From Clostridium folliculivorans (GTDB taxonomy: Bacteria > Bacillota > Clostridia > Clostridiales > Clostridiaceae): a stretch of 64,000 nt of DNA. Positions 1 through 9,119 of this stretch are shown here, in pieces (position 1 is the stretch's first letter; each line of letters opens with the position of its first letter). A model generated the notes under the pieces. It saw only the letters and a list, made by a program, of their open reading frames with translations. It did no database searches and was not told the origin of the DNA. The stretch covers positions 901,013-965,012 of the forward strand of contig NZ_BQXY01000001.1 of the NCBI RefSeq assembly GCF_024341905.1. The letters are read 5' to 3'. The translations under genes and the position numbers were made by a program.

Positions 1-1649
1 ATTCCTGGTTTTGCTCCAGAAGGTTTCTTTACATTTTTTACGATAGTATAGTCTATAGGAATTTTTGTTGAATCTTTTCCTTTACTATAATATGCAGCTA
101 AGTTAGCAGCTTCAAGAAGAGTTGTATCAGTAAAATCTCTTCCTTTTATAATTACATGTGATCCAGGAATAACCTTTGTATGAAGCCAAGTGTCATTTTT
201 GTCGGCAAATTTTAAAGTTAAGTAGTCGTTTTGTATATTATTTTTACCAACATAAATGTCAACGCCTTCTGAAGAAACAAAGTGTATAGGTTTAGAAGGC
301 TTTGGTGCCTTTCCGCTGGACTTCCTAAATTTTATATATCCTTCAGTTATAAGTTCTGACTTTATATCTTCAATTTCAGTGTAATTCTCAGCATTTAGAA
401 GATTTGTATGCACAGAATTTAAGTATTTTAACTCATCCTCATTTTTTTCTAATTGAAGTACAGCGGCTTCTTCAGACTTTTTCATTTTGTTGTACTTTTT
501 ATAATAAAATTGAATGTTTTCTGAAGGAGTCTTATTTGCATCTAAGGATATTGTGATATCATCACCGTCTTCGCTATAGAAATTTGATAGTGTGACTTTA
601 TCAAGTCCTTTAGAAATACTATAAATATATGCTGATAATATATCACCTTTGATTTTATAGTCATTTTTTTCGGAACACTCTTTTAAGTTTTCCTCAAGGA
701 TTCTTTTCTTCTTTTCACATCTATCTATATTTGTAGTAATAAGTTTTTGAAGATCCTGTGATTTTGAATGAAGTCTATCTTGTTTATCTTTAGCGTGGTA
801 AAAGCTCTCTAAAAGAGTTGAAGGATCATCGTAAGATACCATTTCGTAATCGTCATATAAATCTAACTTCAAACAATAGAAATCTTTTAATGTTTTAGAT
901 TCTTTATCAATGTAGGAGATAAACTTCTTGTTATCATCAAGTGATTCGAAAAATTCTTTTACAAATTGGTATAAATTATTAATATCAAATATATACTTTT
1001 TTGTAAACATATTATATAATTCTTTTGATAAAATTTTACTAACACCAGTTAAGAGCTTAGAAAAGAAATTTTCATTAAATTCAATTTTGTTTTCTGATAG
1101 ATAATGTTCTAATTCAATTTTTTCAAAGGAAAAAGGATTTATTTTATTACTGTCTGGGGGAAGTACATACTGAACTCCAGGATAAAGTACTCTGTAACTA
1201 TTTATATCAGGAGTTATATGTTTAATTGATTCCATAACTTTGTTATCTCTTTTTCTTATGAGGGTTATATTGCTGTGTCTTCCCATTATTTCGACCATCA
1301 ATGTATAGACACTGTCAAAACCCAATTCATCAGTGGATTCGAAATCAATTACAACTATTCTATCGCCTTTGTATTGATATATATCTAAGATTTTGCTTCC
1401 TAGCAAGTATTTTCTTAGAACCATACAAAACATAGGAGGTTGATTTGGATTCTCCTTTGAAATTTTTGTGAATTGTATTCTTGGATTATTGGCACTTGCT
1501 GAAATAAGTAGTTTTAAGCGATTTGAGCCTCTAATTGTTAGAATAACCTCATCCTTTTCAGGTTGATTGACTTTATCTATTTTGCAATTTAATAAGTTTT
1601 CTTTTAAACTCTTTATTAGGGTTGATAAAAATACTCCGTCTAAAGCCAT
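1..1649 (-). CDS. rqcH: RqcH/NFACT ribosome quality-control protein, 3' end cut by the window edge
   Basis: Translating the minus strand from the ATG at 1649 gives about 549 uninterrupted codons that run off base 1. The N-terminus (MALDGVFLSTLIKSL) and the motif EIMGRHSN are typical of the NFACT-N domain. A long charged coiled-coil middle follows, then the NFACT-R signature (DTWLHTKVIPGSH) close to the edge. Family members (RqcH, formerly FbpA or fibronectin-binding protein A) bind stalled 50S subunits and add C-terminal alanine tails to incomplete peptides. A ribosome site (AAAGGAAG) lies just before the start. The full protein is usually about 570-590 residues, so only a short C-terminus is missing. 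It is divergent from the lipoprotein gene to its right. The family assignment is secure. Confidence 0.93.
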   Translation of the reverse strand, partial: MALDGVFLSTLIKSLKENLLNCKIDKVNQPEKDEVILTIRGSNRLKLLISASANNPRIQFTKISKENPNQPPMFCMVLRKYLLGSKILDIYQYKGDRIVVIDFESTDELGFDSVYTLMVEIMGRHSNITLIRKRDNKVMESIKHITPDINSYRVLYPGVQYVLPPDSNKINPFSFEKIELEHYLSENKIEFNENFFSKLLTGVSKILSKELYNMFTKKYIFDINNLYQFVKEFFESLDDNKKFISYIDKESKTLKDFYCLKLDLYDDYEMVSYDDPSTLLESFYHAKDKQDRLHSKSQDLQKLITTNIDRCEKKKRILEENLKECSEKNDYKIKGDILSAYIYSISKGLDKVTLSNFYSEDGDDITISLDANKTPSENIQFYYKKYNKMKKSEEAAVLQLEKNEDELKYLNSVHTNLLNAENYTEIEDIKSELITEGYIKFRKSSGKAPKPSKPIHFVSSEGVDIYVGKNNIQNDYLTLKFADKNDTWLHTKVIPGSHVIIKGRDFTDTTLLEAANLAAYYSKGKDSTKIPIDYTIVKNVKKPSGAKPG

Positions 1650-1730
1650 AATATCTTCCTTTCATACTTAACTAAAAATAGTATAACATTTTTCACCATT
1701 TTATATCAATAAAATGAGCTGGTGATAAAA

Positions 1731-2729
1731 ATGAAAAAAATTATAGTTGCCTTAATGGTAATTATGTGTGTAATTTTATTTGGCTGCAATGATGAAAAGC
1801 CAGAACAGGTCAATGATGCAAAAAGCAATGTTCAGTGGTCGCAGCATATGATAATGTACTCCAATGGAGATAACTATACTTATTATAGCATAAATGATGA
1901 AAGTATAAGGAAGTCAGAGCCTTTAGTATCAGGAAATATATTATATATTAATTCTGATAAACAGTTAGTGCTATATCAAGATATAGAGAGTAAATTATAC
2001 TATTTAAGTAAGGATGGGAACAAACTAAAATTAAATATAAAAGAGCAGATAAAAAAGTGTCAAGTTAGTCCAGATGGTGAAAAAATACTTTATAGTGTAG
2101 AAAAAGAAGATGGCTCAGTAAGTTACTATCTTTATTTAGTAGAAAAGAATGTTGCTTCAGAACTAGTTGATTTAATAATTTCTGGTGATATGTATTTTTG
2201 GAAGGATAAAGACAGCGTAATATTTTATGGGATTGATGGAGAAAACAAAGGAGGAATATTTGAGTATAATTCAGATACTAAAAAAATTAATAAGAGTCTA
2301 ATCATAAAAGGTATAGTTGAAAAATTCGTTGAAGACAATGGAGCTTTTGTTTACATTGTAAACAATAATGATAAAAGAAAAACCTATATGCTAGACCCAA
2401 ATGAGTTTAAAGAAAAATTGGTGTCTGATAAAATACAGAAAATTGGTGATATTTATTACAACGGAAAAGAGTTGTATTTTACAGGGTTAGTAAAGGATAA
2501 TTTATATAGTTTATATAGAACACCTTTAAATCAAGGCAATCCCGTAAGATTGATATATGATTTCCCAAACGGAGTTGTTGAAGATAAGAAGATACTGGGC
2601 TTAGGAAATACAATAATTTTAGTAGGACATGATGAGGATAAAAATGAATTAGTAGCACGATATAATATAAAGGAAAAGGCTATTGAAATATTAGTTGATA
2701 ATCAAGGGCAATATGATATTTTATTTTAA
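1731..2729 (+). CDS. Predicted lipoprotein with TolB-like propeller repeats
   Basis: This 332-residue protein begins with MKKIIVALMVIMCVILFGC, a hydrophobic signal ending in a lipobox cysteine at about residue 19, so it is probably a membrane-anchored lipoprotein. The rest is a series of short beta-rich segments with YxxxxxGxxxxLYF-like spacing (for example FWKDKDSVIFYGIDGEN), resembling the DUF5050/TolB-type propeller fold. No catalytic motif is visible. An in-frame GTG lies 9 bases upstream, but the ATG at 1731 has the better-spaced GGTG site and starts directly with the signal peptide. It appears to be a single-gene unit, since a strong terminator follows. Function unknown. Confidence 0.75.
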   Translation: MKKIIVALMVIMCVILFGCNDEKPEQVNDAKSNVQWSQHMIMYSNGDNYTYYSINDESIRKSEPLVSGNILYINSDKQLVLYQDIESKLYYLSKDGNKLKLNIKEQIKKCQVSPDGEKILYSVEKEDGSVSYYLYLVEKNVASELVDLIISGDMYFWKDKDSVIFYGIDGENKGGIFEYNSDTKKINKSLIIKGIVEKFVEDNGAFVYIVNNNDKRKTYMLDPNEFKEKLVSDKIQKIGDIYYNGKELYFTGLVKDNLYSLYRTPLNQGNPVRLIYDFPNGVVEDKKILGLGNTIILVGHDEDKNELVARYNIKEKAIEILVDNQGQYDILF

Positions 2730-2776
2730 ACATGTATTTAAATTTACAATTAAATTTAAATACATGTTTTTTATTT
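2730..2776 (+). terminator. Rho-independent terminator after the lipoprotein gene
   Basis: A perfect 16-bp inverted repeat (ACATGTATTTAAATTT and its complement) with a 6-base loop is followed by a run of T. It begins directly after the stop codon at 2727-2729. Confidence 0.85.
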
Positions 2777-2978
2777 TGCTGCTGTAAAAGTACTGTGGTA
2801 TCAAACTAAAAATTGCCTCCATTTTTAATAGGATAGCATTTTTGCCTAAGCCTCCCCTCTAATAAGTGGAAAGCAAAACTATGGATAGATTAGAAGAGCG
2901 TAATTTATATCTGTTTGTAACTATTATTTTGATTAAAGTTACAAAGGTGTGGACATAATACTGTTAGGGAGGGATAGT

Positions 2979-4382
2979 ATGGTTGATATAAAGGAAATTA
3001 ATATAGATACACTTAAGAAAGTACCTAGAAATGCTGCAGTAGCTATGAAGGTACTACCGTATAAAGAAGATAAGGAAGCGGTATATGCATTATGTGTAAC
3101 TAATACTATTGAGAGTAGTGAATATTTAAGTTTTGTATTTGAAAAGAATATAAATTACAGCAAAGTTTCACAAGAGCAGTTTAATCAATTTATCAACAAG
3201 TTTTATTTAGCTATTAGTAATAAAGATAATAAATTAAATAAAGATGTTATAGTAGCAGATATCATGCAGGAGTATATATCTCACTCAATTGACAAAGGTG
3301 CTAGCGATATTCACATTGAACCTATGGAAAACCAAGCTATAATCCGTATAAGAGTAGACGGAAAGCTTCTTATATTTAGAAAAACAGATAAAGTGATATA
3401 TAATTCACTGCTTACTAGAATGAAGCTTTTAGCTAATATGGATATTACTGAAAAGAGGAAGCCTCAGGATGGGAAAATACTATTCTCTCGTAAAAATAAA
3501 AAATATGATATTAGAGTTTCGTCAATTCCAACTGTTTACGGGGAAAAACTTGTTTTAAGAATACTGTACAATCAAATATTTCCTTTTGAGATTCATAATC
3601 TTAGTTATAATGAGAAACAAATTGAGGACATAAACAAACTAATTGAGCTTAAACATGGATTGATATTAATATGCGGTCCTACTGGAAGTGGAAAATCAAC
3701 AACTCTTTACTCAATTTTAAAGAGTATTAACAGAAATGATATAAATATTACAACCATCGAGGATCCAGTTGAAATATTTATAGATGGTATAAGTCAAATA
3801 AATGTAAACGAAAAAGCTGGAATAACATTTTCAAGTGGATTACGTAGTGTTTTGAGACAAGATCCTGATGTGATAATGGTAGGTGAGATAAGGGATGAAG
3901 AAACTGCAAAGATAGCGCTAAGAGCATCTATAACAGGACATAAAGTATATTCTACTATACATACTAACTCTGCTATAGAAGTGTTTTCAAGACTGAAAGA
4001 TATGGGAGCAGAGGAGTATTTACTTCTTGATGCTATCAAGGGAGTTATATCTCAAAGACTAGTTCGAAGATTATGCGATTGCAAAATGGAATATATGGCA
4101 GGTGAATATGAAAAAAAATATGGTGAAGTACAAAGTGGAATTAAGTTGTACAAACCAAAAGGGTGTAAAAAGTGCAATGAAACAGGCTATTCAGGAAGAA
4201 TCTTAATAAGTGAGGTTCTGCTTGTTGATAGAAATAATAGAGATAAAATTAATTCGTTCATTAAGAGCCAGAAAAATATAGATGCTCAAAGAGAGTTGAA
4301 AAATCAATGTAAGATACTTCTTAAAAACGGAGTCATCTCTTTTGCGGATTACTTAGAATTTGTGGAGGGGGAAGCTTTTTGA
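2979..4382 (+). CDS. pilB: Type IV pilus assembly / type II secretion ATPase (PilB/GspE family)
   Basis: A secretion ATPase of about 467 residues that would power pilin polymerisation from the cytoplasm. It has a short N-terminal domain, then DIMQEYISHSIDKGASDIHIEP, the Walker A motif GPTGSGKST at about residue 245, the Walker B-like region DPDVIMVGEIRD, and a C-terminal four-cysteine zinc motif (CDCK and CKKCNETGYSGR) as in PilB/GspE. The ATG at 2979 is preferred over the upstream GTG at 2949 because GGGAGGG lies immediately before it. It is first in an operon of overlapping genes, and its stop overlaps the start of the pilC-like gene. PilT is not present nearby. The family is certain; pilus versus competence pseudopilus is open. 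Confidence 0.93.
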   Translation: MVDIKEINIDTLKKVPRNAAVAMKVLPYKEDKEAVYALCVTNTIESSEYLSFVFEKNINYSKVSQEQFNQFINKFYLAISNKDNKLNKDVIVADIMQEYISHSIDKGASDIHIEPMENQAIIRIRVDGKLLIFRKTDKVIYNSLLTRMKLLANMDITEKRKPQDGKILFSRKNKKYDIRVSSIPTVYGEKLVLRILYNQIFPFEIHNLSYNEKQIEDINKLIELKHGLILICGPTGSGKSTTLYSILKSINRNDINITTIEDPVEIFIDGISQINVNEKAGITFSSGLRSVLRQDPDVIMVGEIRDEETAKIALRASITGHKVYSTIHTNSAIEVFSRLKDMGAEEYLLLDAIKGVISQRLVRRLCDCKMEYMAGEYEKKYGEVQSGIKLYKPKGCKKCNETGYSGRILISEVLLVDRNNRDKINSFIKSQKNIDAQRELKNQCKILLKNGVISFADYLEFVEGEAF

Positions 4383-5407
4383 CAAGAAATAAAGTTAAAG
4401 ATGATTGTATTATTAGAATAAGTTCAGATCTTTCTATGCTTTTAGAGTCAGGCATATCTATTTTTAATGCTTTTAAGATTCTCTCAAGTTCTGTTAGTGA
4501 TAAGAAATATAAAATTATCTTAAACAAAATAGTTGGAAAGATTAATGGAGGGAGTTCTTTGGCAGATGCGTTCCAAGAATATACTGAGTACTTTCCAGAA
4601 CTATACATACAAATGATACATATTGGAGAGGCTAGCGGAAATCTTTCTACTGTGCTGGAGGAGCTAGGCAGTTATTATACTATTAAAAGAGATGTTAAGA
4701 AGAAGATTATTAACGTTTCTATATATCCAATTATTTTAATGTTTACTTTGGTAGCTATGCTGGTATTCTATGTACAAGTTATTACCCCAGCAATTGGAGA
4801 GTTTGTGCAAGGGTCGGGTGGTAATATTCCTTGGTATACGAAAAATATTCTTTCCATCTGCAATTTTATAAGAGAAAACAACTTTCTTGTTATTTTATCT
4901 TTTGTTTCCTGGAGTAGTGTAATAATCTTATTATTCAATCTTATATTAAAAAATAAAAGGTTTGTCAGAATAATAAGTAAAAATAAGCTCGCGAGAAATT
5001 TTAGAGAAGTTTTAGAGATAGAAGCTTTGCTTTTAATAACTAAATGTGGGCTTCCATTGGTTCTTGGACTTGAGATTTTAATTGATATATTTAATAAGAG
5101 CAAAGTTCAATATTGCTTTAATGATATAAAAATATCAATAAATAATGGTATGAATTTAAGTACAGCTTTTTATAATATTGGCACATTTTCAGAACTTAGC
5201 TTAAACATGATAACTATAGGCGAAGAATCTGGAAAATTAGATTATGCTTTAGAAAAGCTAAAATCTATGTTAGTTAGCAATATGCAAAAAAATATAGAAA
5301 CACTTACTTCGTTCATACAACCTATATTAATTTTAGTGATAGGAGTATTAGTATGTCTTCTAATATTAATAATGATGGTTCCGATTTATTCAAGTATGAA
5401 CATCTAA
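4379..5407 (+). CDS. pilC: Type IV pilus / type II secretion inner-membrane platform protein (PilC/GspF family)
   Basis: A 342-residue protein with two repeated GspF domains. The repeats share the signature PELYIQMIHIGEASGNLSTV and FSELSLNMITIGEESGKLDY. Transmembrane segments lie at about residues 110-135, 155-180 and 315-340. It forms the membrane platform on which the ATPase acts. The start is a TTG overlapping the preceding TGA by 3 bases, with GGAGGGGG upstream. The last 55 bases overlap the next gene, which suggests translational coupling. Confidence 0.92.
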   Translation: MTRNKVKDDCIIRISSDLSMLLESGISIFNAFKILSSSVSDKKYKIILNKIVGKINGGSSLADAFQEYTEYFPELYIQMIHIGEASGNLSTVLEELGSYYTIKRDVKKKIINVSIYPIILMFTLVAMLVFYVQVITPAIGEFVQGSGGNIPWYTKNILSICNFIRENNFLVILSFVSWSSVIILLFNLILKNKRFVRIISKNKLARNFREVLEIEALLLITKCGLPLVLGLEILIDIFNKSKVQYCFNDIKISINNGMNLSTAFYNIGTFSELSLNMITIGEESGKLDYALEKLKSMLVSNMQKNIETLTSFIQPILILVIGVLVCLLILIMMVPIYSSMNI

Positions 5408-5841
5408 GAAGAACTAAAGGAGTCACCTTAATAGAACTAATAATTTATATTTCAATTTTATTAATATTTATATCAGTATTTTGGGTGTCCTATAAAAACC
5501 TTTCTAAAATATATGAAGATAATTACAAGGATGATCTAAAAAAAGAGGCACATAGCTTAATAACCTTTTCTACGTATTCATGCAAAAACATGAAGCATGA
5601 TGGTAAAGTGATTTTTAATACAGATCAAGTGGTATTTAAAATAGGTGATACTGTAAAAAAACAAATAAATTTAAGAAAGGGATATGCAATAAGTTTTAAT
5701 ACAGGTACTGTGGATAATTTATTGTTGATAAACAACAATGGCAAAATTTACACATCAGGAACTATTACAATAAAATGTCCCACAGGGGGGAACATAGCGA
5801 TGAGCATATCGGTAGATAATTTATATGTTAAGGTTAAATAA
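5353..5841 (+). CDS. Prepilin-like protein with type IV cleavage motif (first)
   Basis: A 162-residue protein. After a 22-residue charged leader comes the class III signal KGVTLIELIIYISILLIF, with the conserved glutamate at +5 after the predicted cleavage at the glycine. A C-terminal beta-rich globular part follows. The leader is long for a prepilin, but the ATG at 5353 has AGGAG upstream and lies inside the end of the platform gene. Probably a minor pilin or pseudopilin. A prepilin peptidase is needed but is not in this window. Confidence 0.82.
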   Translation: MSSNINNDGSDLFKYEHLRRTKGVTLIELIIYISILLIFISVFWVSYKNLSKIYEDNYKDDLKKEAHSLITFSTYSCKNMKHDGKVIFNTDQVVFKIGDTVKKQINLRKGYAISFNTGTVDNLLLINNNGKIYTSGTITIKCPTGGNIAMSISVDNLYVKVK

Positions 5842-6298
5842 TAATGAAAAGAAGTTAAAAGTACTTAGGAGAAGTGGCAATATACTAATTGATGCTATAG
5901 TTGGAACTGCCATATTACTATCAATTTCTGTAGCAATTTTCTTTACATTAGAAGTTAATGAAAGAAATTATGGTTTAAATAAGCAGAAATCTAAAAATAA
6001 TCAAGCATTAGATTATGTGATAAAGGAACTGAAATATAACTATACTTACGATCAATTAAAGGTAAAAGCTATAGATCCATTAGGAGTTTATAAATTTAAT
6101 ATAGAGGATTTAACCTTAGATAATCTGAAATCAAAAGAACTTTTTTTGTTATGTAGTCAATGTTCAAGTAATTATATTAGTTTAAAGTTTTCTGATGATT
6201 TATATGGAAATCATATAAATATTAATTTAGAACTTAGTAGTTCTCTCAATGGTATCAATTTAAACAAGACATATTCACTGAGAAAGGTTAAAAATTAA
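5825..6298 (+). CDS. Prepilin-like protein (second)
   Basis: A 157-residue protein with a basic leader and the hydrophobic prepilin helix RSGNILIDAIVGTAILLSIS. An aspartate takes the place of the usual glutamate at +5. It overlaps its neighbours at both ends (16 bases at the start, 1 base with the next ATG). The rest is hydrophilic, as in minor pilins of the PilV/GspI type, but no closer assignment is possible. Confidence 0.72.
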   Translation: MLRLNNNEKKLKVLRRSGNILIDAIVGTAILLSISVAIFFTLEVNERNYGLNKQKSKNNQALDYVIKELKYNYTYDQLKVKAIDPLGVYKFNIEDLTLDNLKSKELFLLCSQCSSNYISLKFSDDLYGNHININLELSSSLNGINLNKTYSLRKVKN

Positions 6299-6765
6299 TG
6301 AAGAGAAAAGGCTATCTATTGGCAGAACTTTTACTATATATATCTATAGCTATGATTATTCTAGCAATAACTTTTAATATTTTGATTATATCACTGAAGG
6401 ATTTTAACAAAGGGAAAAAAGATGAAATATCTTATGATAATATGATTAATCTAGTTAACTATTTAGATAATCAGATTAATGAACCTGGATCCAAGAAATA
6501 TACTGTAGAGAATAGTAAATTCACTATTTCACTAGATACCTCAGATCATGAGGATAGAATTTTTACAGTATCTTCAGGGGAATTGAAATTTTTAAGAGTG
6601 GGATATGTAGTTAATGGAGCAAATAAAATTACTGTATTAAAGGAAAGTAAGATATTATTGGGAGGTATAAAGATTCTGAGCTTTTACCAAAAAAATAATT
6701 TGATGTATTTAGATATCAAAGTTGGAGAAGAGGAGGTAAACAAATGTTTAGCACTAAAAAAATAA
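6298..6765 (+). CDS. Prepilin-like protein (third)
   Basis: A 155-residue protein starting MKRKGYLLAELLLYISIAMI, a short basic leader followed by a type IV pilin helix with glutamate at +5. The start codon shares one base with the preceding stop. The C-terminal part resembles GspJ/PilW-like minor pilins in length and composition, but that is inference only. Confidence 0.78.
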   Translation: MKRKGYLLAELLLYISIAMIILAITFNILIISLKDFNKGKKDEISYDNMINLVNYLDNQINEPGSKKYTVENSKFTISLDTSDHEDRIFTVSSGELKFLRVGYVVNGANKITVLKESKILLGGIKILSFYQKNNLMYLDIKVGEEEVNKCLALKK

Positions 6766-6914
6766 GAAAAGGATATGTGTCTTTGGAGATACTTATAATT
6801 CTATCCGTGGCATTGTCTATAAGTTCCATGTCTCTTTTAAGGACATCCAGAAGCTGCGACCTAACCAACTTAGAAGAACAGGCTACTTTAAATGAAATGA
6901 GTGAATTTAAATGA
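6744..6914 (+). CDS. Very short prepilin-like protein (56 residues)
   Basis: A small gene with a strong site (GAGGAGG) 7 bases before the ATG at 6744, inside the end of the previous gene. It begins MFSTKKIRKGYVSLEILIIL, a clear prepilin leader and helix with glutamate at +5. Only about 30 residues follow the helix, so there is no globular domain. The stop overlaps the next start as ATGA. It could be a helix-only pseudopilin (GspK/PilX position) or a remnant. Confidence 0.7.
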   Translation: MFSTKKIRKGYVSLEILIILSVALSISSMSLLRTSRSCDLTNLEEQATLNEMSEFK

Positions 6915-7519
6915 AAAGTAACTTTATAATTATTGATTCGTATAGAGAGACTTATAGCGAAAAATTTAATAAAAAAAGGCCTGCTAGTATTATGATTACA
7001 GAAAAAGAATTATTCATTAGAGAATTTGAGTTCTCAAGTAGGAAAGATTTAAAAAAATTCCTGGATGGAGAAATCAAGACTATGTTTGATACCTCAAAGT
7101 TTTTGTTTCATCATGAAATAGAAACTCATAAAAAGAAAAAAGTATTAACTATTTACGGGATAAATGCAAATGAAAAAATAGAAATACTTTGTTCAAGTTT
7201 CAAGATAAAAAATATTTATCCTATACAGTATTTGGTGGCTAATGCAGTGAAAAAGGCTATTAAAAACAGAAGTTTTATTATTATATATAATTTTGCTAAA
7301 ACTACATATTTCATTGACGTAGAGGATGGTAGCATAAAACATAATAAATTGTATAAACAAGACTGTGATGTTATTAACTTAGAAGAAATTTTAAATTACA
7401 ATCATGTCCCTATGCAAAAGAATATATATGTTGTAAGAAAAAGTAATGAAAGCTTTATTTATGATACTACTAAGTATAATGTAGAATATTTAGAAAGAGA
7501 GGCTATAAATGTACCATAA
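6911..7519 (+). CDS. PilM-like (actin-fold) pilus assembly protein, short form
   Basis: A 202-residue protein with no signal or membrane segment. Its position between prepilins and a PilN/PilO-like pair is where pilus operons carry PilM (or GspL cytoplasmic domains). Beta strands such as SFIIIYNFAKTTYFIDVEDG fit an actin-like fold. It is much shorter than PilM (about 350 residues) and lacks clear nucleotide-binding motifs. The assignment rests mainly on context. Confidence 0.5.
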   Translation: MKSNFIIIDSYRETYSEKFNKKRPASIMITEKELFIREFEFSSRKDLKKFLDGEIKTMFDTSKFLFHHEIETHKKKKVLTIYGINANEKIEILCSSFKIKNIYPIQYLVANAVKKAIKNRSFIIIYNFAKTTYFIDVEDGSIKHNKLYKQDCDVINLEEILNYNHVPMQKNIYVVRKSNESFIYDTTKYNVEYLEREAINVP

Positions 7520-7949
7520 AATATACAAAGAATTTTGGCCGGAAAGAGTTATTGAACAAAAGAATAAAACGCTCCTCAGTCAGTTAAATAGGTTAATAGT
7601 ATACATGATAGTATTCAATTTATGTTTAATCCCATTTTCATACAATAAGTATTTAGATTTAAAACAACAAATTGAAGAAAAGAAAAAAATTCAAATGGAA
7701 TCTAAATCGGTTGTAGAGGAGGGTAAAGATAAAAAGCAGATAGATTTTTCAGCTATAGAAAAAATATCTAAACTTGTGTCAAACATGAATATAAAAGATT
7801 TTAGTTATGAAGATAATACTATAACTTTTATAGGTAATTACGATATGCTTGATTTTTATTTGAAGTATTTCGCCGAAAACAATCTTGAGTTAGTAAATGT
7901 GGATAGGCAAAATGAAAAAGATTCGAGATTTGCAGTGAGGATAATATGA
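7509..7949 (+). CDS. PilN-like single-span membrane protein
   Basis: A 146-residue protein with a short cytoplasmic N-terminus, one transmembrane segment at about residues 30-47 (LIVYMIVFNLCLIPFSY), a coiled coil (LKQQIEEKKKIQME) and a small C-terminal ferredoxin-like region. This is the PilN/GspL-C architecture. It overlaps the genes on both sides by a few bases. Sequence identity to PilN is not obvious, so context carries weight. Confidence 0.6.
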   Translation: MYHKIYKEFWPERVIEQKNKTLLSQLNRLIVYMIVFNLCLIPFSYNKYLDLKQQIEEKKKIQMESKSVVEEGKDKKQIDFSAIEKISKLVSNMNIKDFSYEDNTITFIGNYDMLDFYLKYFAENNLELVNVDRQNEKDSRFAVRII

Positions 7950-8359
7950 GGAAAGTTATTAGTAGAATGCTAGTTATAGTTGCTTTCTTATGTTTGATTT
8001 CAATTCAAATATTTTACAATCTAGGGAGAAAACAGTACAATAATGATTTGAGTAATAAATTAGATTATAGAAGTATCCCAAATGTTCATTTGAATAAAAA
8101 TAATAAAGTTAAAGAATCCCTCTATGATGTCATAAGTAAACTAAAAGAAAGAGAAGAAATAAGTATTAATAACATAACTAAAAAAGATGGATATAAAGAG
8201 ATTAGTTTTAGTGTTAATACTGATATGACTAAATTGACAAATTTAGTTGATTTTTTTCAAGACAATGATATCATAATTATAAAGTATAGTATCCAACAAA
8301 AGGATAATGTACTTAAATGCAATATTTTGGGGCAATATAGGGGGAAAGTAAATGAATAA
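7946..8359 (+). CDS. PilO-like single-span membrane protein
   Basis: A 137-residue protein with an N-terminal membrane segment at about residues 8-25 and a periplasm-type alpha/beta remainder, as in PilO. It follows the PilN-like gene with an ATGA overlap and is itself overlapped by aroK by 8 bases. It probably forms the alignment complex with the two preceding proteins. Confidence 0.58.
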   Translation: MRKVISRMLVIVAFLCLISIQIFYNLGRKQYNNDLSNKLDYRSIPNVHLNKNNKVKESLYDVISKLKEREEISINNITKKDGYKEISFSVNTDMTKLTNLVDFFQDNDIIIIKYSIQQKDNVLKCNILGQYRGKVNE

Positions 8360-8870
8360 TATTATTTTAGTAGGAATGCCTTGTTCAGGAAAGACTACTG
8401 TAGGAAAGGTTTTAGCTGAAAGAAAAAAGGCTGAATATATTGATACAGATCAGTATATAATAGCTAGCGCTTCTAAATCAATTGAAAAAATATTTAGTGA
8501 ACATGGAGAAGAATATTTCAGACAAATGGAGAGAAGTGTAATATTAGATATAATAGCTAAGTTAGAAAATAGTGTAGTCTCTACTGGTGGCGGAATGCCA
8601 GTGAAATCAAATAATATGGAATTATTAAAGAAGTCTGGAACAGTAATTTATCTTAAAACCACCATAAAAAATTTAAGTGATAGACTTGATAGAAAAAATA
8701 GACCTTTATTTAAGGATCCGGATGCTATAAGTACCTTAGAAAGCTTACTGAATAGTAGATCTTCTATCTATGAAAAAGCTGATATTATCATAGAATGCAA
8801 TGATGACACACCACATGAAATCTGCGAAAAAATCATAATGTCCATAAATAGTATAAATACCCATTTTTAA
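8352..8870 (+). CDS. aroK: Shikimate kinase
   Basis: A 172-residue enzyme, normal for the family, that phosphorylates shikimate in chorismate synthesis. It shows Walker A GMPCSGKTT at residues 8-16, the substrate residues in DTDQYI, the GGGMP motif and the LID-type RKNRPLF. It overlaps the end of the pilus operon by 8 bases, so it is co-transcribed with it; a clustering of pilus/secretion genes with aroK and efp is familiar in clostridia. No other aro gene is adjacent. Confidence 0.94.
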   Translation: MNNIILVGMPCSGKTTVGKVLAERKKAEYIDTDQYIIASASKSIEKIFSEHGEEYFRQMERSVILDIIAKLENSVVSTGGGMPVKSNNMELLKKSGTVIYLKTTIKNLSDRLDRKNRPLFKDPDAISTLESLLNSRSSIYEKADIIIECNDDTPHEICEKIIMSINSINTHF

Positions 8871-9077
8871 TTAAAATAATTGCATTTAATCTCACCTTCT
8901 GATAAAATATCATTGTTGTGTGTGAGTGAGGGTTAATTTGTGATGTATTTTAGGCGAGAAATTAAACGGGAATTTGACTTTTTATAGAGAAATTATGCAC
9001 TACGCTCAATAGCCCATAAAGAATTCTTTTTTGGATTCACAGCTTAATGTTGTTGGTATTAAATTACCTGAACGGGT

Positions 9078-9083
9078 TATAAT
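9078..9083 (+). promoter_or_regulatory. Possible -10 box for efp
   Basis: A TATAAT lies 37 bases before the efp start, with a weak TTGGTA about 19 bases further upstream. The rest of 8871-9077 shows no gene and no clear structure. Confidence 0.35.
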
Positions 9084-9119
9084 ATATAATGAATTAATAG
9101 ATTTTGGAGGGATACCATA

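Noticed and set aside
2800..2945. Possible c-di-GMP-I riboswitch before the pilus operon
   Set aside because: GCAAAACTATGGATAG recalls the second half of the consensus and the context fits, but the GGCAAACC-type half and a closing stem are missing. Infernal with RF01051 would settle it.
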